Assembly: GCA_963680875.1 (NCBI GenBank)
Contig: OY804583.1
Span: forward strand, 32,663,331 to 32,727,330
Reading direction: 5' to 3'
Source of the DNA: Bathymodiolus brooksi
Lineage: Eukaryota > Mollusca > Bivalvia > Mytilida > Modiolidae
Length of the DNA stretch: 64,000 bases
Below the pieces are notes generated by a model. The model saw only the letters and a program-made list of their open reading frames with translations, had not been told where the DNA came from and searched no databases. The stretch's first letter is position 1, and each line of letters begins with the position of its first letter. Positions 1 through 15,200 of the stretch are shown here, piece after piece. Made by a program: the position numbers and the translations under genes.

Positions 1-19
1 GATGATGTCTCCCAAGAGG

Positions 20-160
20 AGCTAGTTGACTGTTGGTACAGTGAGCTATACCACAATAAAAATCTCAGCACGTTTGTCTAGTACAAAACAGACATCATCA
101 TCCTCTCGTCAAATAATAACTTGTTCTTGCCATGTTACTCACCTTGCTGTAAAACAGCTC
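20..160 (+). mobile_element. SINE family B, 3' part
   Basis: Matches the tail of the family B SINE (GTACAGTGAGCTA, AAAATCTCAGCACG, GTCTAGTACAAAACAGACAT, ATAACTTGTTCTTGCCATG). Its head is not visible at the window edge. Confidence 0.6.
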
Positions 161-191
161 TCATTCATGCAAATTTTATTTTCATTTTTAG

Positions 192-296
192 AATGTGTTT
201 TCAATTGTAAAAATGGAAAGTGTATTTTTGACAAAGGGTTGCTATGCAACAGGGAAGACGACTGTGGGGACAATTCAGACGAAATAGATCAGTGTG
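192..296 (+). CDS. Exon: LDLa repeat 1
   Basis: Acceptor TTTTTAG at 185-191 and donor GTAAGT at 297. The 105 bp exon is symmetric (phase 1-1) and encodes six cysteines in LDLa spacing, ending in [13 protein letters not shown]. The acidic CGDNSDE segment is the calcium cage of the family. Confidence 0.85.
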
Positions 297-3200
297 GTAA
301 GTTAAAATATTTGTTTAACAACATATCAGTGGGTTTATAACTAGATTAACATGACAGGTGCCACTAGTGGAGCAGGAACTGCATGCCCTTCCAGAGCACC
401 TGAGTTCAGCCCCAGTTTTTAGTGGGGTTCATGTAGCTCGATCTTTTGCTTTCTGTGCAAGTGGTTTGTAGATCATTATTTGTTCTTTTGTACTTTTTCT
501 TTTGGCCATTGTGTTGTCTGTCATTCTTCGATTTGCGGATTCTGATTATTACCCCTTTGGTATCTTCAAACTCTTCTTAAAAGAATTAAGATGAAATATG
601 AAAGTTTAAATGTTACAAATATCTAATCTAATGAAATACCCTATGAAAAAAAAAAGAAATAAGGTCACATAATCCAAGTTATTGCTTAATAGAGGTAGTC
701 ACTAAAGCAGATTTGACTAACTTAATAGAGGTAGTCACTAAAGCAGGTTTGACTGTAACTTAATAGAGGTAGTCACTAAAGCAGGTTTGACTAGGTTTAA
801 TATGTCAAATACAATGTAAATTAGTTCATCTGTTTTCAGCGTACCCCTGTATTGTGATTTCATTATTTTTCGTGGTATACCAATTTTCATGAATTTCGTG
901 GATACATGTAGTATCAAATTAAGAAATTAAGAATTCAACAAATATTTAAAACAAGATAGATATGTTCTGACTTTTACAGGGGATCTTTGAGTTTATGTAT
1001 CTATGGAAATACAATTTTTATGCAAACTACAAAAATTGGTATAAAATTTAGCATATTTCACTGTTTAAAACAATTTTGTGGCAATATTTAGTTGAAAAAA
1101 AATACCTAGGTTACCTTAGCTACTGGTACTTTAAAAGGTAGTGTTAGTGGTGAGGGGAAAACAAAACATTTTTAAATTGCGGCTTAAATAGATTTACAAT
1201 CGGATCTTTCTACAAAATTTGATAAATATTGTTTGAATTCATGAGACACCATTCATAAAATTTTATAACCACTTTTTATTTTATTTTTTTTTAGATATTG
1301 AATCATTTTAAGTTACATAATTTCACTCCAATAATACTTATTATTAATTTTCAGATATATCAGTGAATTGTACTTTTGACGATAAATTTATGTGTGGTTA
1401 CGGAATTCAGGGTTTCCAACGACAGCAACAGGTTTTGGAGTCTCAGTCACAAACAATGCTGCCATCCTATGACCACACCTATGGCAGGTATCCAGGTAAG
1501 ATCACATGACAATCTTTATAGGCCCCACAAACAATGCTTCCCTCCTATGACCACACCTATGGCAGGTAACAAGGTAAGATCACATGACAATCTTTATAGG
1601 CCACACAAACAATGCTGCCAGCCTATGACCACACCTAGGGCAGGTAACAAGGTAAGATCACATGACAATCTTTATAGGCCACACAAACAATGCTGCCATC
1701 CTATGACCACACCTAGGGCAGGTATCAAGGTACGGTTACATGACAATCTTTATAGGCCACACAAACAATGCTGCCATCCTATGACTACACCTATGGCAGG
1801 TACCAAGGTAAGATCACATGACAATCTTTATAGGCCCCACAAACAATGCTTCCCTGCTATGACCACACCTATGGCAGGTAACAAGGTAAGATCACATGAC
1901 AATCTTTATAGGCCCCACAAACAATGCTGCCATCCTATGACTACACCTATGGCAGGTATCCAGGTAAGACCACCCCCACAAACATTGCTCCCCCCTACAT
2001 CCACACTTGGCAGGTATCCAGGTAATATTCTATATGTCCTGTAAACAAGGGATATTGTATAGTGGCAGGGTTGAAATCCTATTAACCAGTTTAACCTCAC
2101 ATTTTTGTGCCTACCCAAGACAGAATCGGTTTAATCCCACCATATATTTGTGCCTGTCCCAACCCAGGACCTGGATTTCTATCTGCATATGTTATGGTAA
2201 TTTTGTTCTTCAATGATTGAGGAGTAGAGGTAGATGTTTGTGGTGTAGATAGTTGTTGAATGGGTTACTATATCATAGTGAAAACATTCAATGAAATAAC
2301 ATGCCATTGGATCTTTATAGTGCTAGTTCGCAGATAAACATGTCATTCGACTTGGACACATATCTTGATTCCCTACCAACTAGTCTTTGCTCTTACTCCA
2401 TAAAGCTGCAGTATAGCGGAGAAGCAGCAAATACCAATTTTATAGTCTTTGATATATTATATAAGACCCGATTTGGGCTCAAACTCAAGATCAACCATAT
2501 TCGAGGTGAGCATACTAGCTATTTCACCGATGAGATTAATTTACAGATAGTCAATATAGACAATGAATTCATTCACATCCATCATAGTCATCGTCTTATA
2601 TTAGGTTTTACATTTTCTTAATTTATCAGTAGTTTTTAACCACATCCATGGTGTAATGGTTAGCGTGCTCACCTCTAGTCCGGTAGATCATCATCATGGG
2701 TTCGAGTCCCGATCGGATTAAGCCTAAAAACTATAAAACTGGTACATGTAGTTACTTCTTCTTTGCTAAGCATGCAAAATTAGGGACTATAAGCAAAGAC
2801 TGAAGTTCAGGAACAATCATTTACACGCTCACCTAATCAGTGTTTATCACAAATAAAGTTGTTAGTTTGATTTCCGCCCATGATGAGGTGTCTTTGATAA
2901 AACTTTTATTTGATAAAGTTTGTCAATAACTTGGCTAGTGGTTATCTCCAGATAGCCAGTTTGTCAATAACTTGGTTAATGGTTATCTCTGGATAGCCAG
3001 TTTGTCAATAACTTGGTTAGTGGTTATCTCCAGATAGCCAGCTTGTCAATAACTTGGTTAGTGGTTATCTCCAGATAGCCAGTTTGTCAATAACTTGGTT
3101 AGTGGTTATCTCCAGATAGCCAGTTTGTCAATAACTTGGTTAGTGGTTATCTCCAGATAGCCAGTTTGTCAATAACTTGGTTAGTGGTTATCTCCAGATA

Positions 3201-6200
3201 GCCAGCTTGTCAATAACTTGGTTAGTGGTTATCTCCAGATAGCCAGCTTGTCAATAACTTGGTTAGTGGTTATCTGCAGATAGCCAGTTTGTCAATAACT
3301 TGGTTAGTGGTTATCTCCAGATAGCCAGTTTGTCAATAACTTGGTTAGTGGTTATCTCCAGATAGCCAGTTTGTCAATAACTTGGTTAGTGGTTATCTCC
3401 AGATAGCCAATTGTCAATAACTTGGTTAGTGGTTATCTCCAGATAGCCAGTTTGTCAATAACTTGGTTAGTGGTTATCTCCAGATAGCCAGTTTGTCAAT
3501 AACTTGGTTAGTGGTTATCTCCAGATAGCCAGTTTGCTCCACTAATAAAATGACTACAACGATGTAACTCAAGTATTGTTGAAAGAGGTGTTTAACGGCA
3601 GTAACCCATTTCATTTTACCGGAGTATAAGAAAAAGTGTTCTATGGTATTTTTCAGGTTATTATATGGCAGGAAGAACAACAACTGCCATTGAAGGGAGT
3701 TTGACCTCTCCATGGGTCACCTTGACAGGGTCAACCTGTGTTCGCTTTTTCTACAATCTACGTGGTGATCTGAATGCTGGGTTAAAGGTCAGGGTATACC
3801 CTTACTCGGGAGAAAATAAGTTAGATAGTGTGCAGGTGTGGATCTCAGGAGAGGGCATGTTTACAGATAAATGGAGACTTGGATATTTTGATCTTAGCAT
3901 CGGCACCTATGAACTAGTGTTTATCGCTAGAGACAGCATGCAAGTTGCTATTGATGATGTGTCTCTGCATAATGGAATGTGTTCTCAATCAGGTAAAAAA
4001 AAATCATTTGATTGATTGATTGATTGATTGATTAGTAAACAATATTTTATTGAGAAAAGTAGTCATATACATAATACACAAACATACAATCAGAGAATTG
4101 GAAAACAAGTAATTTAACACTTATGCAAATTCCTTTCCTAATTGATTGATTGATTTGTGTTAAATATATTTTTTTAGCAATATTTCAGCTTTATTGTACA
4201 GTGAGGGTAAAAAGAATCTATTTTCAGGAAGCTTGGTTTATCCCTATTATTTATTTAGAATTCATGATATATGCACGTATTGAAACCAGAAATCCAAATT
4301 TTTTTATTTTTTTTATTTTGAGGATTATCATTTTCCTCCAAAAAGTGATAATATTTCTGATGAGATATCACTAACATCCTATGTACAGATAGGAGGATAA
4401 AATGAAATGTTACAAGGGTACTCGTGTTATCTTCCTCTTTCATAAATGACAGTTTCACCTCACCCTAAAAAAATTGTCATAATTGTAATAACATAACTTA
4501 ATATGGTGCCACATGTGGAGCAGGAATTGCATACCCTTCCAGCGTGCCAGAGTTTACCCTCGGTTTTTAGTGGGGTTCGTGTTGCTCGATCTGTAGTTTT
4601 CTGTGTAATGTTTAATAGATCATTGTTTGTACTATTGCCCTTTGTCTTTTAGCCATTGTATTGTATGGCCTAATAGAGTCTAGGACACCGTTACGCAAGT
4701 CTTGCTGATTGTTGTCTTCAAACTTTTCATGTTTACATTTACTCTAATTGCTCCTGTTGAGTTGGGCGTTTGCCATTTATTAAGTCTCCCAAACAGTTTG
4801 GGAGATTTATTGTTTTTGCTCTGTTTCTTATTATTATTTTTTATTATTATTATTCTTCTCTTTCTCTTTCTCCTTTCTTTCCGCGGACCATGAACTTGTC
4901 CACGGCAGATCTCAGGAACTACTGGACAGAATTTCATGAAACTTTGTGGAGTTATAGATATATGTTTCTAGTTGGTCCTAAAGTTTTCAGCTTTGTGGTA
5001 AAGGGGGTCAAAGTCATATTTTGAGGGGTTCAAAGGGGGTGGGGGTTACTATAGAATCCTATGGGAAAGCTGAAATTTCGTACATTAATGTTGATAACTT
5101 CTAAATGAATAATGATAAAGACATGTCTGCCATTTTCAAAATGGCTGCCAAAACACGGTATTAAAAATGGGTGGTAAAAATTCAACATTGCCCGATATCA
5201 TCAAAATTTGATATGTGGGTAGATAATGATGTCCCGAATTGATTCCCGACATTGAAAAATTTCTACCGGTCACCATTTTCAAAATGGCCACCACAATACA
5301 GCACAAATTCAACATTGTCCGATTTCAATGCCATTTCATATGTGGGTAGATTATGATGTCCCGAATTGATTCCTGACATCGAAAAATTTCTACCGGTCGC
5401 CATTTTCAAAATGACCCCCACAATACCGCACAAATTCAACATTGTCCGATTTCAACGACATTTCATATGTGGGTAGATTATGATGTCCCGAAAGGATTCC
5501 TGACATCGAAAAATTTCTACCGGTCGCCATTTTCAAAATGGCCGCCACAATACTGCACAAATTCAACATTGTCTGATTTCAACGACATTTCATATATGGG
5601 TAGATTATGATGTCCCAAAATGATTCCTGACATTGAAAAATTTCTACTGGTTGCCATTTTCAAAATGGCCACCACAATACCGCACAAATTCAACATTGTT
5701 CGATTTCAACGTCCTGAATTGATTCCCGACATTGAAAAATTTCTACCGGTCAGCGGTCTCCATTTTCAAAATGGCCGCCTGACAATACAGCAAAAATTCA
5801 ACAATGTTCGATTTAAAAGGTAGCTTTCAATTTATTTTTTAAACCGGTTGTCTGTGGCCGGTTTGGGAGACTTCATAATCGTTATATTATAATCATATCT
5901 TGTTGTAAATGTGTTTGAGCCAATAAAATAAATGTATTAAACATGATTGCCCCGATGTCCAATGCAGTTGAATATTGATGAAAGTGCCATTAAGCACTTT
6001 TATCCTGCAATTGTGTGATTTTGAGTACTATTAAAGGGGGTCAATTAGGCTTCAGTGTTATTTAGTCATGGACCTAATAAACATTTCTGGTACTTGATTA
6101 ATGTAGAGCAACAGAAAGAAACGGTAACAGTACAAATGCTGACGTCACAGATGACAGACACCATTGAAAATGATGCTTGTTTCAGCTATTTTCAGACAAT

Positions 6201-9200
6201 TTGCAGTTATTTTGGACTTTTTGATATTGTAGGATAAACATAATATATGTACATTGTTGTTAAATATAAAATTAATTTGCACTCTCGGTGAAACATAGCT
6301 GCAATAATGTAGCTCCTGTGACAAACTTGTGTCTCGGCAGAGCTACAACGCGGTCCCATTCGTCACAATGGAGGAAAAAAAAAGTTGCAGTTGAAACATA
6401 AAAACTCACTATTTACGCTTCAAACATTTCATTATAACAATTACTGATGATCCCAGTCCTTGTTAAATCGGTTTGGCTGAGAAATATATGCTTTTCAAAG
6501 TTAGCAACAACCTTGTTCAAATTTATCGATCGTTTTCCATAACCGCAAACTACGGAAGGCGGAGCTTTTCTAAATATGGTATTTCTTATTACAACCTGAT
6601 GTAAACATTCCAATCGTAACTACTCGGCCATTCTCGCTACCCTGTTATTTGCAGGGTAGCGAGAATGGCCGAGTAGTTACGATTGGTAAACATTCACGCC
6701 TAAATCGCCAAATATGGTATCGACATCCAAATAGTGAGGCCGGAAATGACGAAATTCAAAATTTTCAAAGAGAAGATTTTATTTTGTGGGAATTACATTC
6801 TAAAATACTGGTAGGTGATAAAAACTTGTTATAATAATGGACAAAAGGAAAGGTTATGTCTTATTATTGATAAATGCAGGCGTCAGAAGCTCTGTAAGCG
6901 AGCGCAAAAAATCTCGGCGGCTGCTCCATTACGTGTAATGGCATCCCGTTATATCCCTTGCGAGTAAGCGAGCATTTAGGGTTTTATTATTAGAACTAGG
7001 TGAAACAGGCTAGAAAAACTTGCCAAAGGCTCGCTTTTCTACCCGTTTTCTAAAGCTCATACAAATAAATTTTATATTTACGGACAATGTACGTATATTG
7101 TATATATAATGCTGATATTAATTTTCTTCTTTTTAATTTCAGTATGCACAAGTCAAGAATATAAATGTTCTGCTGATACAGGCAAGGATACGTGTATTTC
7201 CCATAGTTCCCTGTGTGATGTTGTTAAGGATTGTCATTCAGATGAATTAAACTGCAATTGTAAGTTTATGATATCAAAACAAGAATTAAAATATAATGGT
7301 GGTGTAATGGTTAGCATGCTCGCCTTAAGTGTTGTAGATCGTGGGTTGAGTCCTGGTCTGGTAAAACCAAAGACTATGAAGCTAATGTTTGCATCTTCTC
7401 TGCTAAGCAGGCAGTATTAATAAATAAGAGCAAAGACTGGTTGGCTTGGAAACAGGATAATGTGTCTGTGTGGAGAGATTACTGTTTCAGTGTCAGCTAG
7501 CACTATAAAAATCCAACTAAGTCTATTGGTTTATTACAAATTCAGTTTTTTCTATGTCAGTTTGTCTGTCCTGTTTTTTGGTATCTGTTTCAGCAAAACT
7601 TTCCAAATTTTAGGAACAATGCATGGTTGACCAAAATTTATTCTGAGCTTTTAACACTTCTTTCCATTCTGGATTTATGCTCTTTGATTTGCCAAAAAAA
7701 TACAAATTTTTATGGTTTTAGTTCAATAACTTAAATTCCACTTTATATGCAAATCATTTGAAATTGTAACAAAAGGTCAGAGATCATAAAAGACTGACCA
7801 AGTTTGATTATGGCCTTGAACACTTTCCCGTTTTAGGGTTATGTCCCTTGATTTGCTTAACAATGTCAATTTTTGAGATGTCCATATCATTTGAAATTTA
7901 TTAAACAATATTTTTAATCACAATACACTTAGTTCAACTTGTTATTATTCTTTTTATGATTTCCCAAATTCGTAGTGTTTATATTTTAACGTTACTTTCC
8001 CTTTGCCAGATGTTTTGAAATTTTTATTCAATATTTTTTTTGTCTGTACTTAGAGACCATTTTGGGGTGGCAAAAAGAGTGACAATAGAGAAATTTCATG
8101 TATTATTTTGACAATATTCTCATCGTTAGAATTAATTTTACAGATAGCGAGACAAATTATTATTGTCAGTTTGAGAACAGTGTGGAATGTGGTATCCAGC
8201 AAGAGACACTAGACAATGGGGAGTGGATTATTGTTAATCAAACTTACACCAGGTCAAATGTACTTTTTGGTGAATCATTCCCTGATCATTCTACAGGCAC
8301 AGACACAGGTATGTCAATAGGTGACAACTGTCAGTATCAGGTCAACGGTCAACTGTACTTTTTAACAAAATGTTTCCCAGACCACAATAGGCATATAGCC
8401 AAATACAAAAGTGTTATTAGAAATGAAAATTCTAAGATTAGACAAATGAGCTACCAAAAATAAAATGGAATCAACATATTATTTAGATGAGGTACCAAGG
8501 GGAAAATAGAACAAACAGATAATGCAATTCATCAGATATTACAAATGAGGTACGAATGGGAACAATAATAAACAGATATGACAAATGTTAAAATTTATTA
8601 TATTTTTGAACTACCAACCAATCATAAAACTTTGACTATTTTTATGTTTCTATAGTAACTTTTAAATGCCAGATTAGTTACGGGACAACTCCAAAACAAG
8701 TGTAATGGTTTCTGGTGTCTTTCATGTGATAACAATGGAGATAATTGAAGCATGATCATCCAAGAATTTTGTAACTGACATGATTACATATTCTCTATGA
8801 GTGAAAATTACTTGAATTACACATTGAAACCTGTCTAGAGTGACCTCTTTTATGGGAGACCCCCTTCTATTGTGAAACCTCTTTAAAATGTCATAACTCT
8901 ATGTAAATCAAACCTCACTGGAGGGACCACCTGTCTTGGAAGATAAAATTATGTTGTCAGAAGAGGATGTTCTGTCAAGACAGGTTCCACTGTATCGCAA
9001 TCGGTTGTGTACAATGTACACTTCATTGCTTAGAAAACCATTTAATCAACATAGAATGACTGCATGTTGTACAGTACCAATTACGGTATTTGCTGATAAT
9101 GTACACAGACAGAAAAAAAATAATTATTCAAATATTGATTTTTCAGGTTATATGATGTTTTTATTGGTCAACCTACTATTGCAATCAGAATATGTTGCCA

Positions 9201-12200
9201 TGACGATGGATTTGTCACTACAGCAGAAGGATTTCTGTTTGACATTTTGGTACAGAACTAGGACAGAAGCGACTTTCAAGGTAAATTTGAATGTTTTCAT
9301 ATCTCTTGTCTTTCATTTACCTCAAAAACACATTATGTGATAAAGATTATCAGTGTCTTGAGACAGGTCGGTTGTTTTCTCTTGCTGGGTATTCCGGTTT
9401 CCTCCATCAACAAAACTGAGTGGCATTAAACATCATAAACCTAAACACAAAAACAGCATCATTATTTACCTCATTCTCATCCATGAAACATAGAAAAATT
9501 ATTCTACTGTCATTAGAACTTTTCTGTGTGAGACAGGCCACAGAAGAAAGCTGTACATGATGCTGTCTTCCGTGAGATCACTTGTCCAATGAAATGTTAG
9601 AATTACTGTGAAAGTACTTTTATTCGTTGGCATCAATCTTCGTGGTTTCTACATAATGCATTGATCCATGGGTTCTTGAACTCATGGTTTAAAACACTAG
9701 ATGCAATAATAAATGGGAAAAGTGTATTTCGTTGGATTTTAATTTTCGTGGTTTAAGTGAAACACGAAAACCACAAAAATTAGAAGCCCGCTATTAATAA
9801 AAGATATCACAGTATGAAAACGTCACAGATATAATGACAATGTACTTAGGAAATTCCATTAATGTTCCTGCAATTTTTAAAAGTATATTTACTTAAACAA
9901 ATTATTTACAGAAGAAATAGGTTCCATTTGGCCTAAATAAGATTATGATTGGAATATCTTTCACTCGTGTGTAAAATTTAACATCTTCTACTCTCCATTC
10001 ACTACACTCCACTCGAGAAAAGATTAATAGGTTCTTGCATACGTTCTTGGGAAAGACCGGGTGATCTTCCACGAGTGATAGAAATTTTATGTCTTTTCGC
10101 GAGTGGAGCGCAGCGAAACGAGCGAGAAGTCACAACAATTTCTATCACGAGTGGAAGATCACCCGGGCTTTCCCAACAATGCATGTAAGTACCTATTTCT
10201 TCTGTAAACCAACAACTTTCACTATCGCGAACTCCTAGAGACGCCCGCCATTGATCCGTAACTAATTTGCATACATTATCAGATCAATATCATTGAGCGT
10301 TATGAAATACACATCACATAAAATTGACTTTTGTGACACCGACTAATAAACTAAGTAGCTTTCTACTGATATTTGAGCTTTTCTCACTAATATTTTATTG
10401 AAAGTACAGTATTTTACTTCATGAGACACCCCATACATGAAATATGACGTGACACATATTTTGACGTCATTGAAGAATGACGTCAAAGGTATGGAAAAGG
10501 ACATCTAGAAATATGAAAAAATGAAAATAAAAGACACAAATATATATTTAATACGGTTGGAATCTGTATTTGAAAAAAAAACAATGGTTAAATCCATAAT
10601 ATATCTGTTATTCAGCTATCATACAGGGTATATAATGTGACATTCCAGGCTTAGGGTATATATTTAAATGATTTTTTTTCTTGTTAGAGGCGTTCTGATT
10701 GGATGTCACAACGAGTAAAGACGAATGCATGTGGACTCGTCTTACCTCGGTCGTCTTCACCCGAAAACGGCCATTTACGGAAGAATAGAATTTCCCACAC
10801 TCATGACAGATATTCAGATATCTCTTATTACACGTTGTGGAAGAACATATTACTCTTTTCTTTAAATACATAAAGTTTATTGAACAATAAGTCTAGGTTA
10901 GCTCACTTATGGCCCTTGCTTGTTTACAAACTCATTTGAAAAAAACCAATGAGCATATTATATTAAAAAATTCTCCCTTTTTTTTGCAACACACACGTTT
11001 TGAAAAACGGACTATTTAGTGATGTATAATTTAATTACATAAATTGATGACCATACACTCATAAAATGATGACCATACACTCATAAAATGATGACCATAC
11101 ACTCAACAACTTATTGCATCATGTTCTTTTGTCTCACATTTATTATTCATATTTATAACCAGGTCGATATCGTTGCCAACAGTAATGTGCAGAATTTGTG
11201 GAATGTTACAGACAGAATGACAAAGAAATGGACAAAGGCTCAAATGCAACTTCCTCCGCTAGGTGATGCTGTTATCAAATTTACCGTTATTCGACAAGAA
11301 CGTGTCGTTCACAGCTACTACAAACCCCACCTAGCACTGGATGATATTGAGATAACTAACGGAATATGTCCTGACTTTGGTAAGAAAAACATAGATATTT
11401 TATTTAGTATGTACAAGGCATTGAAGAAATAAACTTCATCAGGTACGCTCAAGGTCAAAAGATTGGAAAGTCAAATAATTTTAAAATAATTGGGAGCAAG
11501 AAAACCATTAGCTAATGTTACCTGAGGGAAGAGAACCTTAGTTTTATAATGTTACCTGAGGGAGGAGAACCTTAGTTTTAATAATAATTACATTGATTAA
11601 GAACTGTCAATTTCAAAAACAGACAAAACAAATTCAGTCAAACCTGCCTTAAAGGGCACCTCTATATAGCAAATCACTGTCTATAAAGAGCAGCCTCATT
11701 TTTCCCATTAATGAATTAGTGCATATAATTTTAACCTGCATATAAAGTGCAACTGCTCATAATTTTTTTTAGTTTTTAAGACATTTTAAAGTTCCTTTGG
11801 GTGGCCTATAGATACAGGTTTCACTGTATGTAGGGAAGTTGGAGTGAACACACTTTTACAAGTCAACACAGTCCTCTCTGCAAGTGAACCTATACCTCTT
11901 GAGTAGAGTGAAGCCTGTCTAAACTGAACTCAAAATAAAATGGAAAATCCTGTATCAACTGAACTTTAAATATTGTCTTAATGTAGGAAATCTTTGTTAA
12001 TTTAACCTGTATAAAGTGAACACCTGTCTATTCCAAGCACAAATAATGGTCCCAATGAGGTTTGGTTTGGACAGTTTTCACTGTATAAAGGCAGATCTAG
12101 TGGTAATAGAATTATGTGAATGTATTAACTACTCCACCACTATGAACCCCTCCCCCTCCTCCCTGCAATTAAATATCTAAAAATTTATATTTTTTATTGT

Positions 12201-15200
12201 AGTGTGTCCAGAAAATTGGACCAAGTGTGGCAACGAGAATTACTGTTATCCTCCTGAGGAGTCATGTGACAGGATACTCCATTGTTCTGATGAGTCAGAT
12301 GAACGAAATTGTGGTAAGATTTAGATACATATGTCACCTATGGATCCAGAATTTTATGTAAGAAAAAAAGGAGGGGTATTTTGAAGATAAGAAGTCTGAG
12401 ACCTCTTCCTGAGAATTAGAAAGTAGTGTATGTAAATGGTTATAAAGAAAAAAGAGTATTGGCAACGATTTAAGAAAAGATAATCGACAGCCAGTTCCTT
12501 GCTGTTTTTGTTTTTATGTAGGAGGGGTGTTGCCTAGGTAAGACCCTATTTTAATCCACACCTGCATGTTAGAGGGGATACTGTCAATAAAATTTTGTTT
12601 GTAAAATTATAATTGAATGTGGTTTTGTCCAAATAGAAGAGACTAATAATTTGATTCAGCTTTAAGGTGTTTAATGCCACTTTCAACAATATTTCAGTTA
12701 TATCGTGGCGGATGAGTAACCAAGTATTTGAGTTATAAGAGGTATATAAAACATTATTGTCCCCTGCCCCCCGCAATGCAGAGCGGGGATATGGAAATGC
12801 CGGGCGTCCGTCCGTCGGAGATATGTTGGAAGCGCTCTAAGATTTATATTTGTTGACCAATTGATTTCAAACTTACACACAAGCATTATATTAGGAATCT
12901 CTAGTTTAAGTTCGAAATTGGGCAAATTGATATTTAGGGGTTTTTAGAGGAATGTGATCGTGACCAATGCGATTTCAAAATGGCAATCATTTTGGCAGCC
13001 AATTTTAAGATGGCCGCCAAAATGCGTAAAATTTCGAAGTGCTCCAATTTCAACGAAAATTGATATGTAGGTTTTTTTTTTCACATGAGGAATGTGATAG
13101 TGACAAAAGCGATTTGAAAATGGCAAGTTATTTTTTTACTTGTACACATGTTCTTGTGTATGTGATGTATCAATAAAAATGTAGATACAGTCAAACCTGC
13201 TTTAGTGACCACCTCTATTAAACAACATCTTGTATTATGTGACCTTAGATTTTATTTCCCTTCACAGTGCATTTCATATCAATTAAACCTGTATTAAGCA
13301 ACCACCTGTCTTATATGACCATATTTCACTGTTCCCTTGGAAGGTCACATAAGATAGGTTTGACTGTATCTAATTTAGTGCACACAACACGTTTCTGGAA
13401 TAAACTTCATCAGGTACACTCATAAGATTTGAAGGCCAAATAATTTAAAAGTCTTTTAAGAACAAGTAAGCCAAAGGACCTAAACAGGAGTTATGGGACT
13501 ATGACTATTTTATACATCGTGTAACAGAGTAAGATATTGTGCACACCACTCCTGAAACCATTCATCAGAATGTGTTCATGTATGGTAGGATTGTTAGTCA
13601 TAATATGTAATTGAGCCTGCTATGCTGCCATTTTAATTCCACAAATTTTGTGGAATATGGGACTTTCACCTTTTTCGACCTACTGTATCATAGTTGGATC
13701 TTGTTTAGACACTTAGCAAAAGGTCATATGTGAAAGACCTCAAACAGTTTATTTGCAAGAGGAAGTAATCAACCTTTTATATCAAATACCATTGTTTTTC
13801 TGTCTTCCTCAAGGGCTGAAATATTCAGACTTTTTAATTTTGAAAACACAGTAGAGGGGATACCTTTACTTTACATGGATAACATACTTACATTACACCT
13901 CTTTCTATTCGGCGGGGGACATATGGCTACGTGTAGCAATCTTGTTATAGCTTAAAAGGACCACAGTTTTACTTGGAGTTAACCATAGTTCTAGATAACC
14001 AGGTTTTACTGTACAGTAGTCCAACTCTTATAAGATTCCTCCCTTAAATGGCAACTCTCTTATCAGGTCAGATTTCTGATAGGATAAGATAGTTAAGTAC
14101 TAGTAAATTGTTACCCTTAAGAGAGGCCATTGCCACCTTTGCTCACTTGAGGGAAATGTTTTTTAATTTTTGTTCCTTTTCATTATAAGACCACAGAAGG
14201 GATGGCCCTTTAAGAGAGGGACTACTCTCGTCTGGTTCATTTTAAATATAATGGCCGCCTTTAAACTTTAGGACAGAACAAGGAGACAAAGGCAGATGAC
14301 GATCAAAGTCTAGGTCAGAAATATGGACAGTTATGAAAATGTGACAGGTTATTTTGATTAAAATGATCTCGACCCTCGGTTCATATACTTGATTTATTAA
14401 TTTCTGATAGTTAAAAAAAAATGAAAAAAAATTGTAATGAGACAAACAGGTTCAATACAACTCAAAAGGACAGAATTTATCATTGGTATGAAAGTGTAAA
14501 CATGGATAGTACAATACCATATCAATGAAGTTTACGACTTTAATGCTAAGATCATGTTTCATGCTTAAAAACTGTGTTGATAGTTTGGTTTAAAAGATAA
14601 GTGTGTTTAGAATAATATACACAGACGCTTGGCAAGTTATTCATGTCATAGTGATCTCAACCCACCTTACTTGATTACTAGATTTCGAATAGTCAAAAAA
14701 TAAAGAAAGAAAAGATTTTTAACCAGTTCAGTTCAACTCATACGTCATAATCTAACATAAACATGGATGCAGTACAAAACCAGGTCAATAATTTCTCTTG
14801 TTTACAACTATAATGCTAAGATCATGTTTCATGCTTAAAAACCATTGTGGCTGTGATTGTATGGTAATTGGATATGCAATCAGTGCCTATCACCACTGAT
14901 GTTGTGAGTTCGAATCTCAATCAGGGCGAGGTGTACAACATTATGTGATAAAGTTTGTCAGTGACTTACGACAGGTCGGTGGTTTTCTCCAGGTACTTCG
15001 GTTTCCTCCACCAATATAACTGACCTCCACGATATAAATGAAATATTGTTGAAAATGGCAATAAACACTACCCAAAAAAAACAAAAAAAAACATGCTTTA
15101 AAACCCTTTAATGGTTTTGTTGAAAAAATAGGTGTTTTAGGATCAAATACACAGACGTTTCTTTATCTGTTGTAGATTGCACAGCCTCAGAATTTAGATG

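Noticed and set aside
1376..2044. 222-codon open frame
   Set aside because: It runs through the 78 bp array in a frame different from the MAM exon; it stays open because 78 is divisible by three.
2639..2720. tRNA gene
   Set aside because: Boxes A and B are present but the acceptor stem does not pair, and the sequence continues into a SINE body found in several copies.
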